From Prochilodus magdalenae (lineage: Eukaryota > Chordata > Actinopteri > Characiformes > Prochilodontidae), in NCBI GenBank assembly GCA_024036415.1, contig JAMWET010006580.1:110706-174705 (forward strand): a stretch of DNA of 64,000 nucleotides. Direction: 5' to 3'. A model generated the notes under the pieces. It saw only the letters and a list, made by a program, of their open reading frames with translations. It was not told the origin of the DNA and searched no databases. Each line of letters starts with the position of its first letter. Within the stretch, counting starts at the first letter, position 1. Positions 24,586 through 36,888 of this stretch are shown here, piece by piece. A program made the position numbers and the translations under genes.

Positions 24586-25690
24586 GAATTCAAATTATAA
24601 TTTAAGTTAAAATTACCATAGAGAATTAGAATAAGAATTCAAGTTAAAATTACTATACAGAATTAGAATTTAATTAAAATTCAAGTTAAAATTACCATAC
24701 AGCATTAGAATTAAAATTCAAATTAGAATTCAAGTTAAAATTACCATACAGAATTGAAATTAGAATTCAAGTTAAAATTACCTTACAGAATTAGAATTCA
24801 AGTTACAATTGCCATACAAAATTAGAATTAGAATTCAAGTTAAAATTACCATACAGAATTGAACGTAGAATTCTAATTAGAATTCAAGTTACAAATACCA
24901 TACAAAATTAGAATCAGAATTAGGATTTAAGTTACAATTAACATACAGAATTAGAATTAGAATCCAAATTAAAATTCAAGTTACAATTACCATGCAGAGT
25001 TCAAATTAGAATTCAAGTTAAAATTACCATACAGAATTAGAATTAGAATCCAAATTAGAATTCAAGTTACAATTACCATGCAGAATTATAATTAGAATTC
25101 AAGTTACAATTACCATACAGAATTGAAATTAGAATTATAATTAGAATTCAAGTTACAATTGCCATACAAAATTAGAATTAGAATTAGGATTCAAGTTATA
25201 ATTGCCATACAAAATTAGAATTAGAATTAGGATTTAAGTTACAATTACCATACAGAATTAGAATTCAAATTAGAATTCAAGTTAAAATTACCATACAGAA
25301 TTAGAATTCAAATTAGAATTCAAGTTAAAATTACCATACAGAATTAGAATTCAAATTAGAATTCAAGTTAAAATTACCATACAGAATTAAAATTCAAATT
25401 AGAATTCAATATAAAATTACCATACAGTATTAGAATTCAAATTCAAGTTACAATTACCATACAGAATTAGAATTAGAATGCAAATTCAAGTTAAAATTAC
25501 CATACAGAATTAGAATTCAAATTACAATTCAAGTTAAAATTACCATACAGAATTAGAATTAGAATTCAAGTTAAAATTACCATATAAAATTAGAATTAGA
25601 ATTCAAATTAAAATTCAAGTTAAATTACCATACAGAATTAAAATTTGAATTAAAATTTGAATTCAAATAAGAATTAAAGTAAGAAAGTCA
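24586..25690. repeat. AT-rich minisatellite, about 43-bp unit
   Basis: The words TTAGAATTCAA, ATTCAAGTTAAAATTACC and ATACAGAATTAGAATT repeat throughout. At 25256-25385 three nearly perfect copies give a 43-bp period. Elsewhere the number of internal TTAGAA/ATTCAA hexamers varies, so unit length varies. It contains many EcoRI sites (GAATTC). It follows the 144-bp satellite without a spacer. Confidence 0.92.
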
Positions 25691-26690
25691 ATGCAATGAA
25701 ACTGCAATAAAGCCAAATAGTGGAGAAATCAACAAATATATAACTCTAAAATTCTTTTTATTATACTCTATTATTTTTTTATTATACTCTGTTATTATAC
25801 TCTACATGAACAAAGTTAATGTCTGGGTTTCTGAGGTTCACAGCACCACTCAGTAATGCGGAAGCAAGCTGGAAATACACCACATCTGGATAAGGAATCT
25901 TAGGGAAACAATTAGGCCTTCCACAAATGAAATCTCTCCTGCATTTGCCCACAAATGCCCGGCCTCCTGGATCAGGATGCCACCATGGCTGTAACCAGCC
26001 CGAGAACAACAAGGCGGATTTGAATTTGTTTGTCTTGGACGAGCTAATTAAAATGTCACAATTCATTATATGAGGCAGGCTCCTACCTTGTCAGAAGGAA
26101 AATGGGAATATCAATCATCTCCCCCCTCCCACAAAGCCCAACCTCTTCCCTCCCCAGACCGCAGTGCCGAGTTCCGTGACAGGTCCTGTCCGAGATGTCC
26201 ATGAGGAATGAGCTTCCATGTAATGGCCGTCAAGCTCTGATCACTCGCTTGCCTTTGTCGGGGCGCCACTCTGTTAGCCTGACCTTTTCCTGTCATCTGG
26301 GTTTTCCACACCCAGGACTCCATAGCAAAGTCCGTCTCCACCGAAGAGGCACCTGCCCTTGATTTGACATCCACTCGTCATGCGCCTGTACGTATTGCTG
26401 TGACAAGCTAATGGCAGGATTATGGAACCTGCTGTCCCGGACAGATTTTCAATCAGTGGGATGGTTGAATTCGAAGACATCTCTTTAGATGGATGGTCGG
26501 ATGTGGAAGACAATGTAAGCATTATTTTTCCTTGGCATTTGCAATTATGATTCTGATGCTGGGCCATAAGATAAGGAGTCTTTTGAATAAATGTGTCTCG
26601 ATTAATTATACATAACCTAAAATGACAGATAACAAAAATACAAATACATAAAATACATATTTTATACATTTATGATGTTGGGTTTCTATC
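25691..26690. other. Unique island; candidate conserved noncoding element
   Basis: Non-repetitive sequence. The block at 25800-26090 includes homeodomain-type TAATTA cores (GAGCTAATTAAAATGTCAC near 26040) and balanced composition, unlike the arrays on either side. No coding frame is convincing. The call rests on appearance only. Confidence 0.4.
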
Positions 26691-26699
26691 TCTAAGAGT

Positions 26700-27880
26700 T
26701 ATTAGCATCACCTAAGTAATAACTCAGGGTGTCACAGTGACGATGCATTCCCTGGGAGTCATTGAGTTACTGTCTTTGACTTCACAGGGATTCTAGAATC
26801 ATTAGTGGGAAGTCATTGGACTAACATTTTACTATATCATTCTTAACACTTTGGGGGTCTAGATCTAGAGTCATCAGGCTAATGGTTCCGTGTCAACAGG
26901 TTCTTCGGAAATGGTATCTAAAGTCATTGAAATAATGCAATAAGAACTTTCTAGAGGGTTCTAGAGTCATTGGGCTGACATCACAGAGATCTTGTGAATC
27001 TTTGGTGAAACATTATTGGGCGTAATTGGTATTTTATGATCACTGGTGTAACCTCATAAACATCACATGGATTCTAGAGGTAATAGGTTAACATCATTGG
27101 ATGTCAATGGTAATCTGGAGTCAGTGGACTAAGTGTTTGGGGACCCATGGGATTCTAGAACAAAGATTTTTGAGTCAATGGTGTAACCTTATGGGCATCA
27201 CAAGTATTCTAGAGTCACTGTGCTTACACAACGGGTCAATGGGAAATCAACTGGTTCAACATTGTTGTACATCATAAGGAATTTAGAGGTCATTGGTGTT
27301 ACCTCACTGACATCACAAAGATTCTAGAGTCATCTGGCTTACGTGATGTGACATCTGGTATGATCTATCTATAGAGTCAATGGGCTAATGTAATTGGACA
27401 CCTTTGGGATTCTAGAGTCTTTAGTGCAATGTTTCTCTCATTGAAGTCATTGGGCTAATATCACTGGACACCACTGGACATCTAGAGTCATCAGGGCACC
27501 ATGACTAATATCATTGTTATTCCAGTGTCATTAGTCCAATGTTATGGAACATCATAGAGAGATTCTTGAGTCATTGGCATAACCTCATCGGCTTCACAAA
27601 GTATTCTAGAGCCATTGTGCTTCCACAATTGGACATCAGTGGAAATCTGAAGTTACTGGGCTAACGTCATTGGACACCTATGGAAATGGAAAATCAATCG
27701 ATGCTACAATGGTGGACAACATAGGGATTTTGGAGTCACTTGTGTAACCTCATTGACATCACAAGGATTCTAGAGTCATCTGGCTTAGATTATTATTCTA
27801 GGGTGATTGGACTGGCAGAATCATTAGCCTAATGCGACTGGGTTAAGATTAAGATTCTAGAATTACAGATCGAATATTTG
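26700..27880 (+). repeat. Decayed tandem array of the CTAGAGTCATT monomer (forward orientation)
   Basis: GGATTCTAGAGTCATTGGTG then TAACCTCATTGACATCACAA recurs with substitutions, roughly every 40-80 bp. Clear examples lie near 26790, 26862, 26950, 27206, 27321, 27408, 27479, 27601 and 27765. Period and phase are eroded, which suggests an old array. The monomer is about 40 bp. Confidence 0.8.
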
Positions 27881-28659
27881 AGATATGGATGCCTCAGGCT
27901 TTGTGCCTAGCCATGTAAGATAAAAACTTTGTGCATCTTCCAGCCAAAAGTTAAAAGCAAATCATTCCAAAGCCTTTTCATGGAATAGAGCCCGGAACGC
28001 TGACATGGATAGGGTTTCTGGGTAGAGTGAGGACATTTCCAATTCCTCCGATTCCACAGCGCTGCCAGAGGCAGTCTTTTTATACTTTCAGCGACCAAAC
28101 AAGGGCAGAGCGGAGTCGGGCCCTTGGACGGCTTTGTTGGTAGCGTCTGCGGAAAGCTCTGCCCAGCAATGGTGAGTAATTTCATTCTGTGTGTAAATAT
28201 GTGTTTGGTGTCAAGGGGACGAGACAAAAGGCGAGCTGACAGGTCTGACAGGCAATTACTGTACCCCTGTCTGTGCTGTGGTTTACGGGAACCGGGGCGC
28301 TTCTGCTACAGCACCGGAGACTGAAGGGAAAGCCTCGTACAGAGGGGAGAAAACCTTTCCCCACAAAAGTGCGAATTTCATGGTTCGTGTCCTTTGGACA
28401 TGTTGAATGAAAATACGGTCCTTAGAGCGGTCTCCTGGGTTCTGGGGGACTTCAAGGTATGATAGGTGCTGTAAGAACGGTTCTGTTTTTGTTTGTTTGT
28501 TGTAGGGAAACTGAAACACCACTGGGCCGAGGCGCCGGAGTGTTTCAGTTCGTTCTAAGCAGTGCATAACCTTTTATTATAAGAAGCTTTTCAAACTGAG
28601 CGCCCCTATTCAAAACCATTGTGGGGGCATGCAAGACATAAGATAATTCCAACTGCCAG
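27881..28659. other. Unique island
   Basis: Non-repetitive, moderately GC-rich sequence between two related arrays. Minus-strand frames of about 100 codons (27907-28227 and 28283-28567) have no recognised family. No RNA gene was recognised. Confidence 0.45.
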
Positions 28660-30260
28660 GATATCATTTCCAGGAGTAACTGGACTAACATAAGTAATTG
28701 GGTTTAGATTAATTGGGCTAACATTCCCGGACATCATTCTGCAGTTTTGGGGTTTCTAGATTGATTTGGCTACTGTTAATTGAAACCAGAAGGTTTCTGT
28801 ATTTATTCATCTAATGCCTTTAAACTAAAATTATTTAAAACTGGGCATTTACCAAATAGATTCTACAGTCATTAGATTAGATCACCATGATCCTGCAGTC
28901 ATTGGTGAAAGCTAATTAGATTATTTCTAGAGTTATTTGTGTCACATTATTGAAATATTCCAAGGATTCTAGAGTCATTAGTGAAACCTAATTAGACTTT
29001 GTGTAGAGTAATTCGTGTCACATTATTAGAAAACCTAAGGATTCTAGAGTCATCGGTGAAACCTAATTAGATTATTTCTAGAGTTATTTGTGTCACGTTA
29101 TTTAAAAAATTCCAAGGATTCTCGAGTCATTAGTGAAACCTAATGAGACTTTTTTTTAGAGTCATCCGTGTAATATTATTAGAAATCCTACAGATTCTAG
29201 AGTCATTGGTAAAACCTAATTCGATTTTTTCTAGAGTCATTCATGTTAGATTATTAGAAATCCTACGGATTCTAGAGTCATTGGTGAGACCTAATTAGAC
29301 TTTGTTTAGAATCCTTCGGGTCAAATTATTAGAAATCCTAAGGATTCTAGAGTCATCAGTGAAACCTAACTAGATTATTTCTAGAGTTATTTCTGTCACA
29401 TTATTTGAAAAATTACAAGGATTCTAGAGTCAATAGTGAAACCTAATTAGACTTTGTTTAGAGTCATTCGGGTCACATTATTAGAAATCCTAAGGATTCT
29501 AGAGTAATTGAGGAAACCTAATTAGACTTTTTATAGAGTCATTCATGTAACATTCTTAGAAATCCTACAGATTCTAGATCCATTGGCAACACCTTATTAG
29601 ACTTTTTCTGGTGTCATTCGGGTCACATTATTAGAAATCCTAAGGATTCTAGAGTCATTGGTAAAACCTAATTAGATTTTTTCTAGAGTTATTTGTGTCA
29701 CATTATTTGAAAAATCCAAAGATTCTCGAGTCTTTAGTGAAACCTAATTAGACTTTGTTTAGAGTCATTCGGGTCACATTATTAAAAATCCTAAGGATTC
29801 TAGAGTAATTGGGGAAACTTAAGGAGACTTTTTATAGAGTCATTCGTGTAACATTATTAGAAATCCTACAGATTCTAGATCCATTGCCAACTCCTTATTA
29901 GACTTTTTCTGATGTCATTCAGGTTACATTATTAGAAACCCTAAGGATTCTAAAATCATTGGTAAAACCTAATTCGATTTTTTCTAGAGTCATTCATGTT
30001 AGATTATTAGAAATCCTAAGGATTCTAGAGTCATTGGTAAAACCTTATTAGACTTTCTAGAGTCATTCGGGTCACATTATTAGAAAATATATTGAGTCAC
30101 TCTAACATTCTAAAATCATTAGGGAAACATTATTGAACATCACTAAGGGATTCTAAGGTCATGGGCCAATCCTATTGGACATCAAATATTATTCTACATT
30201 AAACAGGCAAAGGTCATTGGATATCCCAGAGAGTCTATAGTCATTGGTGTGAGCTTATTG
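28660..30260 (+). repeat. Tandem array, 75-bp dimeric unit of the CTAGAGTCATT monomer
   Basis: The unit is GGATTCTAGAGTCATTGGTG, AAACCTAATTAGACTTTGTT, TAGAGTCATTCGGGTCACAT, then TATTAGAAATCCTAA. Unit starts at 29267 and 29342 give 75 bp. The two halves, each with TAGAGTCATT, match each other, so the unit is a dimer of about 37-38 bp. It is more homogeneous than the neighbouring 26.7-27.9 kb array. Confidence 0.92.
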
Positions 30261-30589
30261 GACATCACATGGGTTTTTATGGTTGGATTTTAAGACTCTT
30301 GAATTTTAGACTCTTGTTTTACTTTTACCTCATGTGTTGTCTGCTATGGAACTAGAGTGTATGAATTTGTGGGAGATTGCTCTGCTATGTAGCAGTCTAA
30401 CTCTGTTATAGCAACATTTCCCATGTTTCACTTCTGTGTGACATCACCACATGTTCCCCTTTCACCAATCATGAACAGCCTTCCTGTTCCTCATCCCCGG
30501 GACACTAATCAGTCACACCTGTCTGTCATTACCCACCCTGTATATATACTACCTGTTCCGGTTATTTGGCTACCTGCCCCTAGGGCAGC

Positions 30590-30765
30590 TGTGGGCTGGA
30601 GGTAAGGGAACCAGCCTTGTGACCAGCCAGTTGCTGGGTTGATTCCCTGAACCAACAGTAAAGCCCCCCAATATTTCCAACTACTCACCGAGTGAGTGGG
30701 TAGGGCTGCCCACTGCTCCTAAGGCAAGTGAGCTCACTGCCCCCTAGTGGGTGTGTCGTGTCGCT
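30590..30765 (+). repeat. tRNA-like SINE-type repeat
   Basis: GGCAGCTGTGGGCTGGAGGT and the later GGTTGATTCCC resemble degraded A and B boxes of a tRNA-derived retroposon. They are followed by the fish-type body words AGGGCTGCCCACTGCTC and TCACTGCCCCCTAGTGGGTG. I recognise the body from widespread fish repeats but cannot give its family name. No target duplication was defined. Confidence 0.5.
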
Positions 30766-31139
30766 TCATGGATGAGTTAAATGCGAATTATTGGTTTCTA
30801 AAGCCTTCGATTTTGAAGGACATGTTTACTGAAGTTGAACCACATGACGACCTTGTGTCTCGGAGAACTTCAAAGAGACCGTGATTGAGCCATATCTGTG
30901 GGGCGACACACTTGGCAACGTGCCAGTGGGGCTTTGCCCACCCCTAGTGGTCCCGAGGGAGAGAGGTCCCGCTTTCAGTCTGTTCCATCAAATTGATTGA
31001 TGTCGCAATTACTGAGGCTAATCACCTCAATGAGACAGGAGGGTAAACAGCAGCCGACGTGTTACACGACATGCATATATGTATGTCACTTCCTGTGTGT
31101 GGGAGTCTGCCTGCATTTCTAGGTTGTGTGTAATGTGTA

Positions 31140-32205
31140 TATATGATGACTCTAGACTCTATCATATTCAGTAATGCTACTGTAACGAATCTAGAGCCCC
31201 TATGAAGTCTAACGATGTCAACCCAATATCCCTGGAAATTCTTATGATGCCCAATAACATCATCACAATGACTCTAGAATCATTATTACAGTGAATGGTG
31301 TTACCTAAATGACTCTAGAGCACCTAGGATGTGGAATAATGCTACTCCAATAACTTTATAATGCCTAAGAAGTTACATAACGTTACAGCCATGACTCTAG
31401 AATCCCTATGATGTCATATAGCATCATAAAAATGACTCTGGAATCTTTATGTTTAAAAAATATGATACTCAATAATGATGCTCCAATAATTCTAGAGTCC
31501 GTATGACGTCTAATCATGATAACGCAGTAGCTCTAGAATGCCTATGATGCCCAATAACATTCAATCTAGTAAAACTATGATATTCAATAATGATACTCCA
31601 ATAATTCTAGAATCTGTATAACGTCCAATCAGGATAACACAGTAGCTCTAGAATGCCTGTGATGCCCAAAAACATTGCAACATTGACTCTAGAATCTTTA
31701 TTATGTCGAGAAATGTTACCCAAATCAATCTAGTAAACCTATGATATTCAATAATGACACTCCAATAATTCTAGAGTCCGTATAACGTCCAATCATGATA
31801 ACACAGTAGCTCTAGAACGCCTGTAATGCCCAAAAACATTACAACATTGACTCTAGAATCTTTATTATGTTCAATAATGTTACCAAAATGACTTTAGTAA
31901 ACCTATGATATTCAATAATGACAATCCAATTACTCCAGAGTCTGTATAACGTCTAATCATGATAACGCAGTAACTCTAGAATGCCTGTAATGCCCAACAA
32001 CATTACGATATTGACTCTAGAATCTTTATTATGTCAAGTAATGTTACCCAAATCAATCTAGTAAACCTATGATATTCAATAATGATACTCCAATAATTCT
32101 AGAGTCCGTATAACGTCCAATCATGATAACGAAGAAGCTCTAGAATGCCTATGATGCCCAATAACATTATAACAGTGACTCTAGAATCTTTATGTTCAAT
32201 AATGT
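31140..32205 (-). repeat. Tandem array, ~164-bp tetrameric unit of the same monomer, inverted
   Basis: TATGATATTCAATAATGATA recurs at about 31576, 31740, 31904 and 32069, giving a 164-165-bp period. Each unit is four ~41-bp segments, each ending in CTCTAGAAT, TTCTAGAGT or TCTAGTAAA. The segment TGACTCTAGAATC is the reverse complement of GATTCTAGAGTCA, the core of the arrays at 26.7-30.3 kb. This array is therefore the same monomer family in the opposite orientation. Confidence 0.88.
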
Positions 32206-32209
32206 GAAC

Positions 32210-32645
32210 ATTCAGTGAGCAGTGGTGTCCTCCATGAGTCACACTGTTAGTGCAGCACCATTGGCATACGGCTGCACCACGCAGGACCACATGCACATGT
32301 CCTTAACACCACGTCACCATCACCAAACACTGCAGTGGTGTGGTACCAGACTGTCATGGAGTGACTCAGAATGGCAGCGGGTCATCTTCAGTGATGAGTC
32401 CCGCTTTAGTCTTGGTGGAGACACCCAACGAATCCGTGTGTGGAGGCACCGTGGTCAGCACCAAGATGAACGGTTTGTTGTCACATGTTCAGAAGGCCTG
32501 GTGTCCCTCCACCTCCACCCCTACCGCACCATCTGCAGGAACTGTGTGAGGATATTCAAGCTGCATGGGATGGATTATCACAGGACACCATTAGCGACCT
32601 CTACAGCTCCATACCGAGACGCCCCAAACCAAACTGAGAGACTTT
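32210..32645 (+). mobile_element. Tc1-like element, internally deleted (copy 1)
   Basis: The forward translation contains SEWQRVIFSDESRFSLGGD and RIRVWRHRGQHQDERFVV, the region around the first catalytic Asp of Tc1 transposases. It then jumps directly to sequence whose other frame reads LQELCEDVQAAWDGLSQDTI-type C-terminal residues. The central part with the second Asp and the Glu is missing, so it cannot encode an active enzyme. Two other copies (37640-38009 and 54860-55256) have the same structure. Confidence 0.8.
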
Positions 32646-33468
32646 AAAATGAGTAATTTCTCCATGTGTTTGTTATTGACATCAAAACAAACTAAAAAAA
32701 AAATCAGAAGTAAAGATTCAAACCTGACCACAACTCCAGTCGAGTTTTAGAGGACGCTGGCGAACATGGAGCATCAACGTGAGTCCTCAAACTTCTCGGA
32801 GAGACGAGCGAAAATCTCAAAGACAACTTGTTCCGAGACTAATTAAGGAAGCACATGAAAACCCTTTTGCGATTCGCAGCGTATCATCCAGGTCTCATCA
32901 CACGTTTCCCACTGATTCTCAGCGGGGAGAGCCGAGACCCTGCGCTCGCTTCCCGTGCCAGAGAGCCGAGCTATTTTGACATGAAAACGAGGAGAGCCGA
33001 GAACAGCTCACACCTTGTGGCCAGCCACGGTTCGGCACACATGCCAGGAATCTGCTGGCGGCTTTGGAGTGCTTGTGGAATCCGAATCCCCAATGCAGAT
33101 AAAACATCCTAAACCTGGAGTTTACAGTCAGGACTCCTGTAGAGGGATGATGCCGTGCGAGTGTAGAAGTGTTAATGGACCGGTGGAAGGTCCACACCCA
33201 ACATTCAGATACACTGAATATCTGTTTTTCATCGCTGGGCTCTCTGGTTGGTGAATTCTAGCCCGTTGTTGTTATGTAACTGCTGAGTCAATGTGGAAAC
33301 TGCCGTGTATGTTTCTCCGTGGTGGAATTAGAGAGTATCTATGAGTAAGAGCGAACCATCTGGTGTATACAACCTTCCCATGAGCAGCTAAACGCAGCAT
33401 GGGCTCTGATATCTTCACTTTGCCTATCGAAATGTTTGTGTCTTGACAACTGATCAGTTTTCCAGTCT
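32646..33468. other. Unique island
   Basis: Non-repetitive DNA with several short frames on both strands and no recognised family. The first 300 bases could be further transposon debris (a frame at 32779 reads KSQRQLVPRLIKEAHENPF, Tc1-like in feel), but this is weak. Confidence 0.4.
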
Positions 33469-33479
33469 TTGTGGAGCAT

Positions 33480-34345
33480 GAAGAACAGTTCATGGTGCTG
33501 CCCTGGCCTCCACGTTCTCCAGATCCTGAGACAACTACGCCATTTTGGGAGGTGGTGGATTAAGAAGTCTGGCCTTCATGTTCTCCAGATCCTGAGACAG
33601 CTAGGCCTTTCTGGGAGGTGGTGGATTAACAAGTCTAGCCTCCACGTTCTCCAGATCCTGAGACAACTAGGCCTTTCTGGGAGGTGGTGGATTAACAAGT
33701 CTGGCCTCCATGTTCTCCAAATCCTGAGACAACCAAGTCTTTTTGGGATATGGTGGCTTAATAAGACTGACTCGCCTAAACAATGGTGATTTGAAAACTG
33801 ATCAGTTTTCCAATCTTTGAGGAACATGAACAGTTCATGGTGTTGCCCTGGCCTCCACGTTCTCCAGATCCTGAGACAACCACACCTTTCTGGGATGTGA
33901 TGGATTAACAAGTCTGGCTCCCTTTGCCTACCTAAACGATGGTGACCTAACAACTGATCAATCTTTGATAAACACCATGAAGAGCTGAAGGTGTTGGCCT
34001 GGCCTCCACATTCTCCAGATCCTGGGACAACCAGGCCTTTCTGGGATGTGGTGGATTAACAAGTCTGGCCTCCACATTTGTGGATCAATTTTCCAATCTT
34101 TGAGGAACATGAACAGTTCATGGTACTGCCCTGGCCTTCACGTTCTCCAGATCCTGAGACAACCACGCCTTTTTGGGATGTGGTGGATTAACAAGTCTGA
34201 CTCGCTTTGCCTACCTAAATGTTGGTGACCTAACAACTGATCAATCTTCCAGTCTCTGAGGAACATGAAGAACAGTTTATGGTGTTGCCCTGGCCTCCAC
34301 ATAGCCTCAGATCCTGAGACAACTGCACCTTTCTAGGCTGTGGTG
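33480..34345 (+). repeat. 66-bp tandem array, probably derived from a Tc1 transposase 3' region
   Basis: CTCCAGATCCTGAGACAACT and GGTGGTGGATTAACAAGTCT recur. CTCCAG lies at 33518, 33583, 33649 and 33715, so the period is 66. Distal copies are longer and include a CTGATCAGTTTTCCAATCTT and GAGGAACATGAACAGTTCAT block. One frame reads PWPPRSPDPE and FWDVVD. That resembles the PPxSPDLNPIEHLWDVVE segment around the catalytic Glu of Tc1 transposases with the Glu lost. The period is established; the transposase origin is inferred. Confidence 0.8.
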
Positions 34346-35470
34346 GATTAACAAGTCTGACTCACCGGAGCTCAAACCCGCAACATACAGAACCTCACCA
34401 GGTCCAACAGGACACCTTGCCAGAGGTCTTGCCCTGGTGTCTTCTCTATTGGTCCTACAAGAGAAGTTCACTGCTGTCCAATTTGGTGTTGTCCGCAAGG
34501 CAGGATCGCCTGGGTCAGTGGGTGTTAAGTGCCTTGCCCGAGGGCACGATCAGAGATTTAAACCCATGACCTTCCGTGTTTGGAGTCAGCCTACCATCAG
34601 GGTACCCCTAGAGTCCCTACCTCAATGAGTCCCTACCTCAATGAGTCCATACCTCCATGGGACACACGATATGGATTCCAGGGGTGACCTCTAGCCTGGT
34701 GGTGGCACATTAGGCATGGTGGCCACGAGTGCCTTACGGCCATTACATCCTCAAACCTTAATCACACTAGTCGTTGTATTTGGCGAGGGATAAGCTCGGC
34801 ACATGCTAGGTGCTACATCACTGCGGTGCTTAGCTTGTAATGTCATTGGGTCCGGTTCATGTTGTAGCCATTACCAGTGTGCTTATTGTCGAAAACAGGT
34901 CAAAGGGCACCAGTTATATTTCCCAGCTGAGCTTCGGTAACTGCTTTGACTGATGTGCTTATGTATTGATCCCTTGGTCTGCCCCCTTTCCAAACGAGCC
35001 AGCCTTGTAGGAAAAGTTAAAAGGGGACATTTGACTTTACTTGCCCGGGAGGGACTCGGTAAACTTTAGCGAGAAATGTGCTGACGATAAAGCTCTAAAC
35101 ACCAGCGTAGCGCCGGCAGTAATAAATGGGCTCATATATTGTTTCTATCGATTCTGTCATCACGGTCTTGTAAAAGACCCCCTTTTCATTATTGAATCCT
35201 TGTGTTGCAAACTGTCGGCCGGGGAGAAGGAGAGACGGAGCGTTGCTTGAAATACGTCTAGAGTTTAAGAGGGAAGCGTGGATTCATGAGACAGTCTAAT
35301 GGCTGGTATTCATCTCGGAGGCATGCAGGGTTAACGTCGGGTATATGATGTATAGTAGGCTGTGGTGTATGTTGAGAGATGGAGGAGCTCCAACAGAGTG
35401 ACTTGCAAATACGAGAACCACTCGCTGACCACCGAAGGATTTGACCTCCCAGTCTTCGATGAGACATTCC
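34346..35470. other. Mostly unique DNA with a dispersed-repeat fragment
   Basis: At 34510-34600 the words GTTAAGTGCCTTGCCCGAGG and AAACCCATGACCTTCCG match a sequence common in fish dispersed repeats. The stretch 34990-35240 is unique and GC-balanced, a candidate conserved noncoding element on appearance only. No gene was recognised. Confidence 0.45.
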
Positions 35471-35543
35471 CAGCGGTGATGTGATGTGTTGAAGGTCCGA
35501 AAGGAACACGTCACCACGGTGACGTGGTGTTAAGGACAGTCAC

Positions 35544-35696
35544 TTGTCAAACCTACCCAGTTCGCTTGGCAGGATGCTTGAAAAGTCCAGAAGGTGCAAT
35601 TACACATTTCCACCAAAGGGGTCTCCAAATCCCCAAATCCAACGCAGTGTTGCGATGTTGCTTTGTTGCGTTGGTAAGTTTTGTCAGTAGGCGGAG
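35544..35696 (+). repeat. Duplicated segment, copy 1 (pairs with 38012-38151)
   Basis: AAACCTACCCAGTTCGCTTG, GTGCAATTACACATTTCCAC and GGGGTCTCCAAATCCCCAAA occur here and at 38014 onward in the same order and orientation, up to GTCAGTAGGCGGAGCAG. Divergence is a few substitutions and small indels. The two copies bracket the 169-bp satellite and a Tc1-like copy. Confidence 0.9.
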
Positions 35697-36888
35697 CAGC
35701 TGTGATGTGATGTGTCGAAGGTCCGAAAGGAACTGAAGGTGTTTTATATCGAGAGCAGTTGTCAACTTCAGCTACACCCATAGGTGGTTGGAGATGGTTA
35801 GATTTGTCCAGCACAAAGTCCATGTGAGGTCTACACGAAGCCACTGAGGTGCCAACATTGGTGACCAGCTGTGATGTGATGTGTCGAAGGTCCGAAAGGA
35901 ACTGAAGGTGTTGTATATCGAGAACAGTCATCAACTTCAACTACACCCGTAGGTGGTTGGAGATGGTTTGATTTGTCCAGCACCAAGTCCACGTGAGGTC
36001 TACATGAAGCCACTGAGGTGCCAACGTCGGTGACCAGCTGTGACGTGATGTGTCGAACGTCCGAAAGGAACTGAAGGTGCTTTATATCAAGAACAGTCGT
36101 CAGCCTCAACTACGCCCGTAGGTGGTTGGAGATGGTTTGGTTTGTCCAGCACCAAGTCAACGTAAGGTCTACATGAAGCCACTGAGGTGCCAACGTCGGT
36201 GACCAGCTGTGATGTGATGTGTTGAAGGTCCGAAAGGAACTGAAGGTGTTTTATATCGAGAGCAGTCGTCAACTTCAACTACACCCGTAGGTGGTTGGAG
36301 ATGGTTAGATTTGTCCAGCACAAAGTCCACGTGAGGTCTACATGAAGCCACTGAGGTGCCAACGTCGGTGACCAGCTGTGATGTGATGCGTTGAAGGTCC
36401 AAAAGGAACAGAAGGTGTTTTATATCGAGAGTAGTCGTCAACTTCAACTACACCCGTAGGTGGTTGGAGATGGTTTGATTTGTCCAGCACAAAGTCCACG
36501 TAAGGTCTACATGAAGCCACTGAGGTGCCAACGTCGGTGACCAGCTGTGATGTGATGTGTCGAAGGTCCGAAAGGAACTGAAGGTGTTTTATATCGAGAG
36601 CAGTCGTCAACTTCAACTACACCCGTAGGTGGTTGGAGATGGTTTGGTTTGTCCAGCACAAAGTCCACGTGAGGTCTACATGAAGCCACTGAGGTGCCAA
36701 AATCGGTGACCAGCTGTGATGTGATGTGTCGAAGGTCTGAAAGGAACCGAAGGTGTTTTATATCGAGAGCAGTCGTCAACTTCAACTACGCCCGTAGGTG
36801 GTTGGAGATGGTTTGGTTTGTCCAGCACAAAGTCCACGTGAGGTCTACATGAAGCCACTGAGGTGCCAACGAGGGTGACCAGCTGCTC
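35697..36888. repeat. Satellite, 169-bp unit (7 copies)
   Basis: The unit contains GTGATGTGATGTGTCGAAGG, TCCGAAAGGAACTGAAGGTG, ATATCGAGAGCAGTCGTCAA, GGTGGTTGGAGATGG and CATGAAGCCACTGAGGTGCC. Seven units of 169 bp fill 1,190 bp with few differences, so the array is young or homogenised. A partial degraded unit at 35474-35505 lies before the duplicated segment. Confidence 0.95.

Noticed and set aside
31140..32205. TCTAGA palindromes as restriction-modification or operator sites
   Set aside because: They recur because they are part of a tandem monomer in a vertebrate genome; no such system applies.
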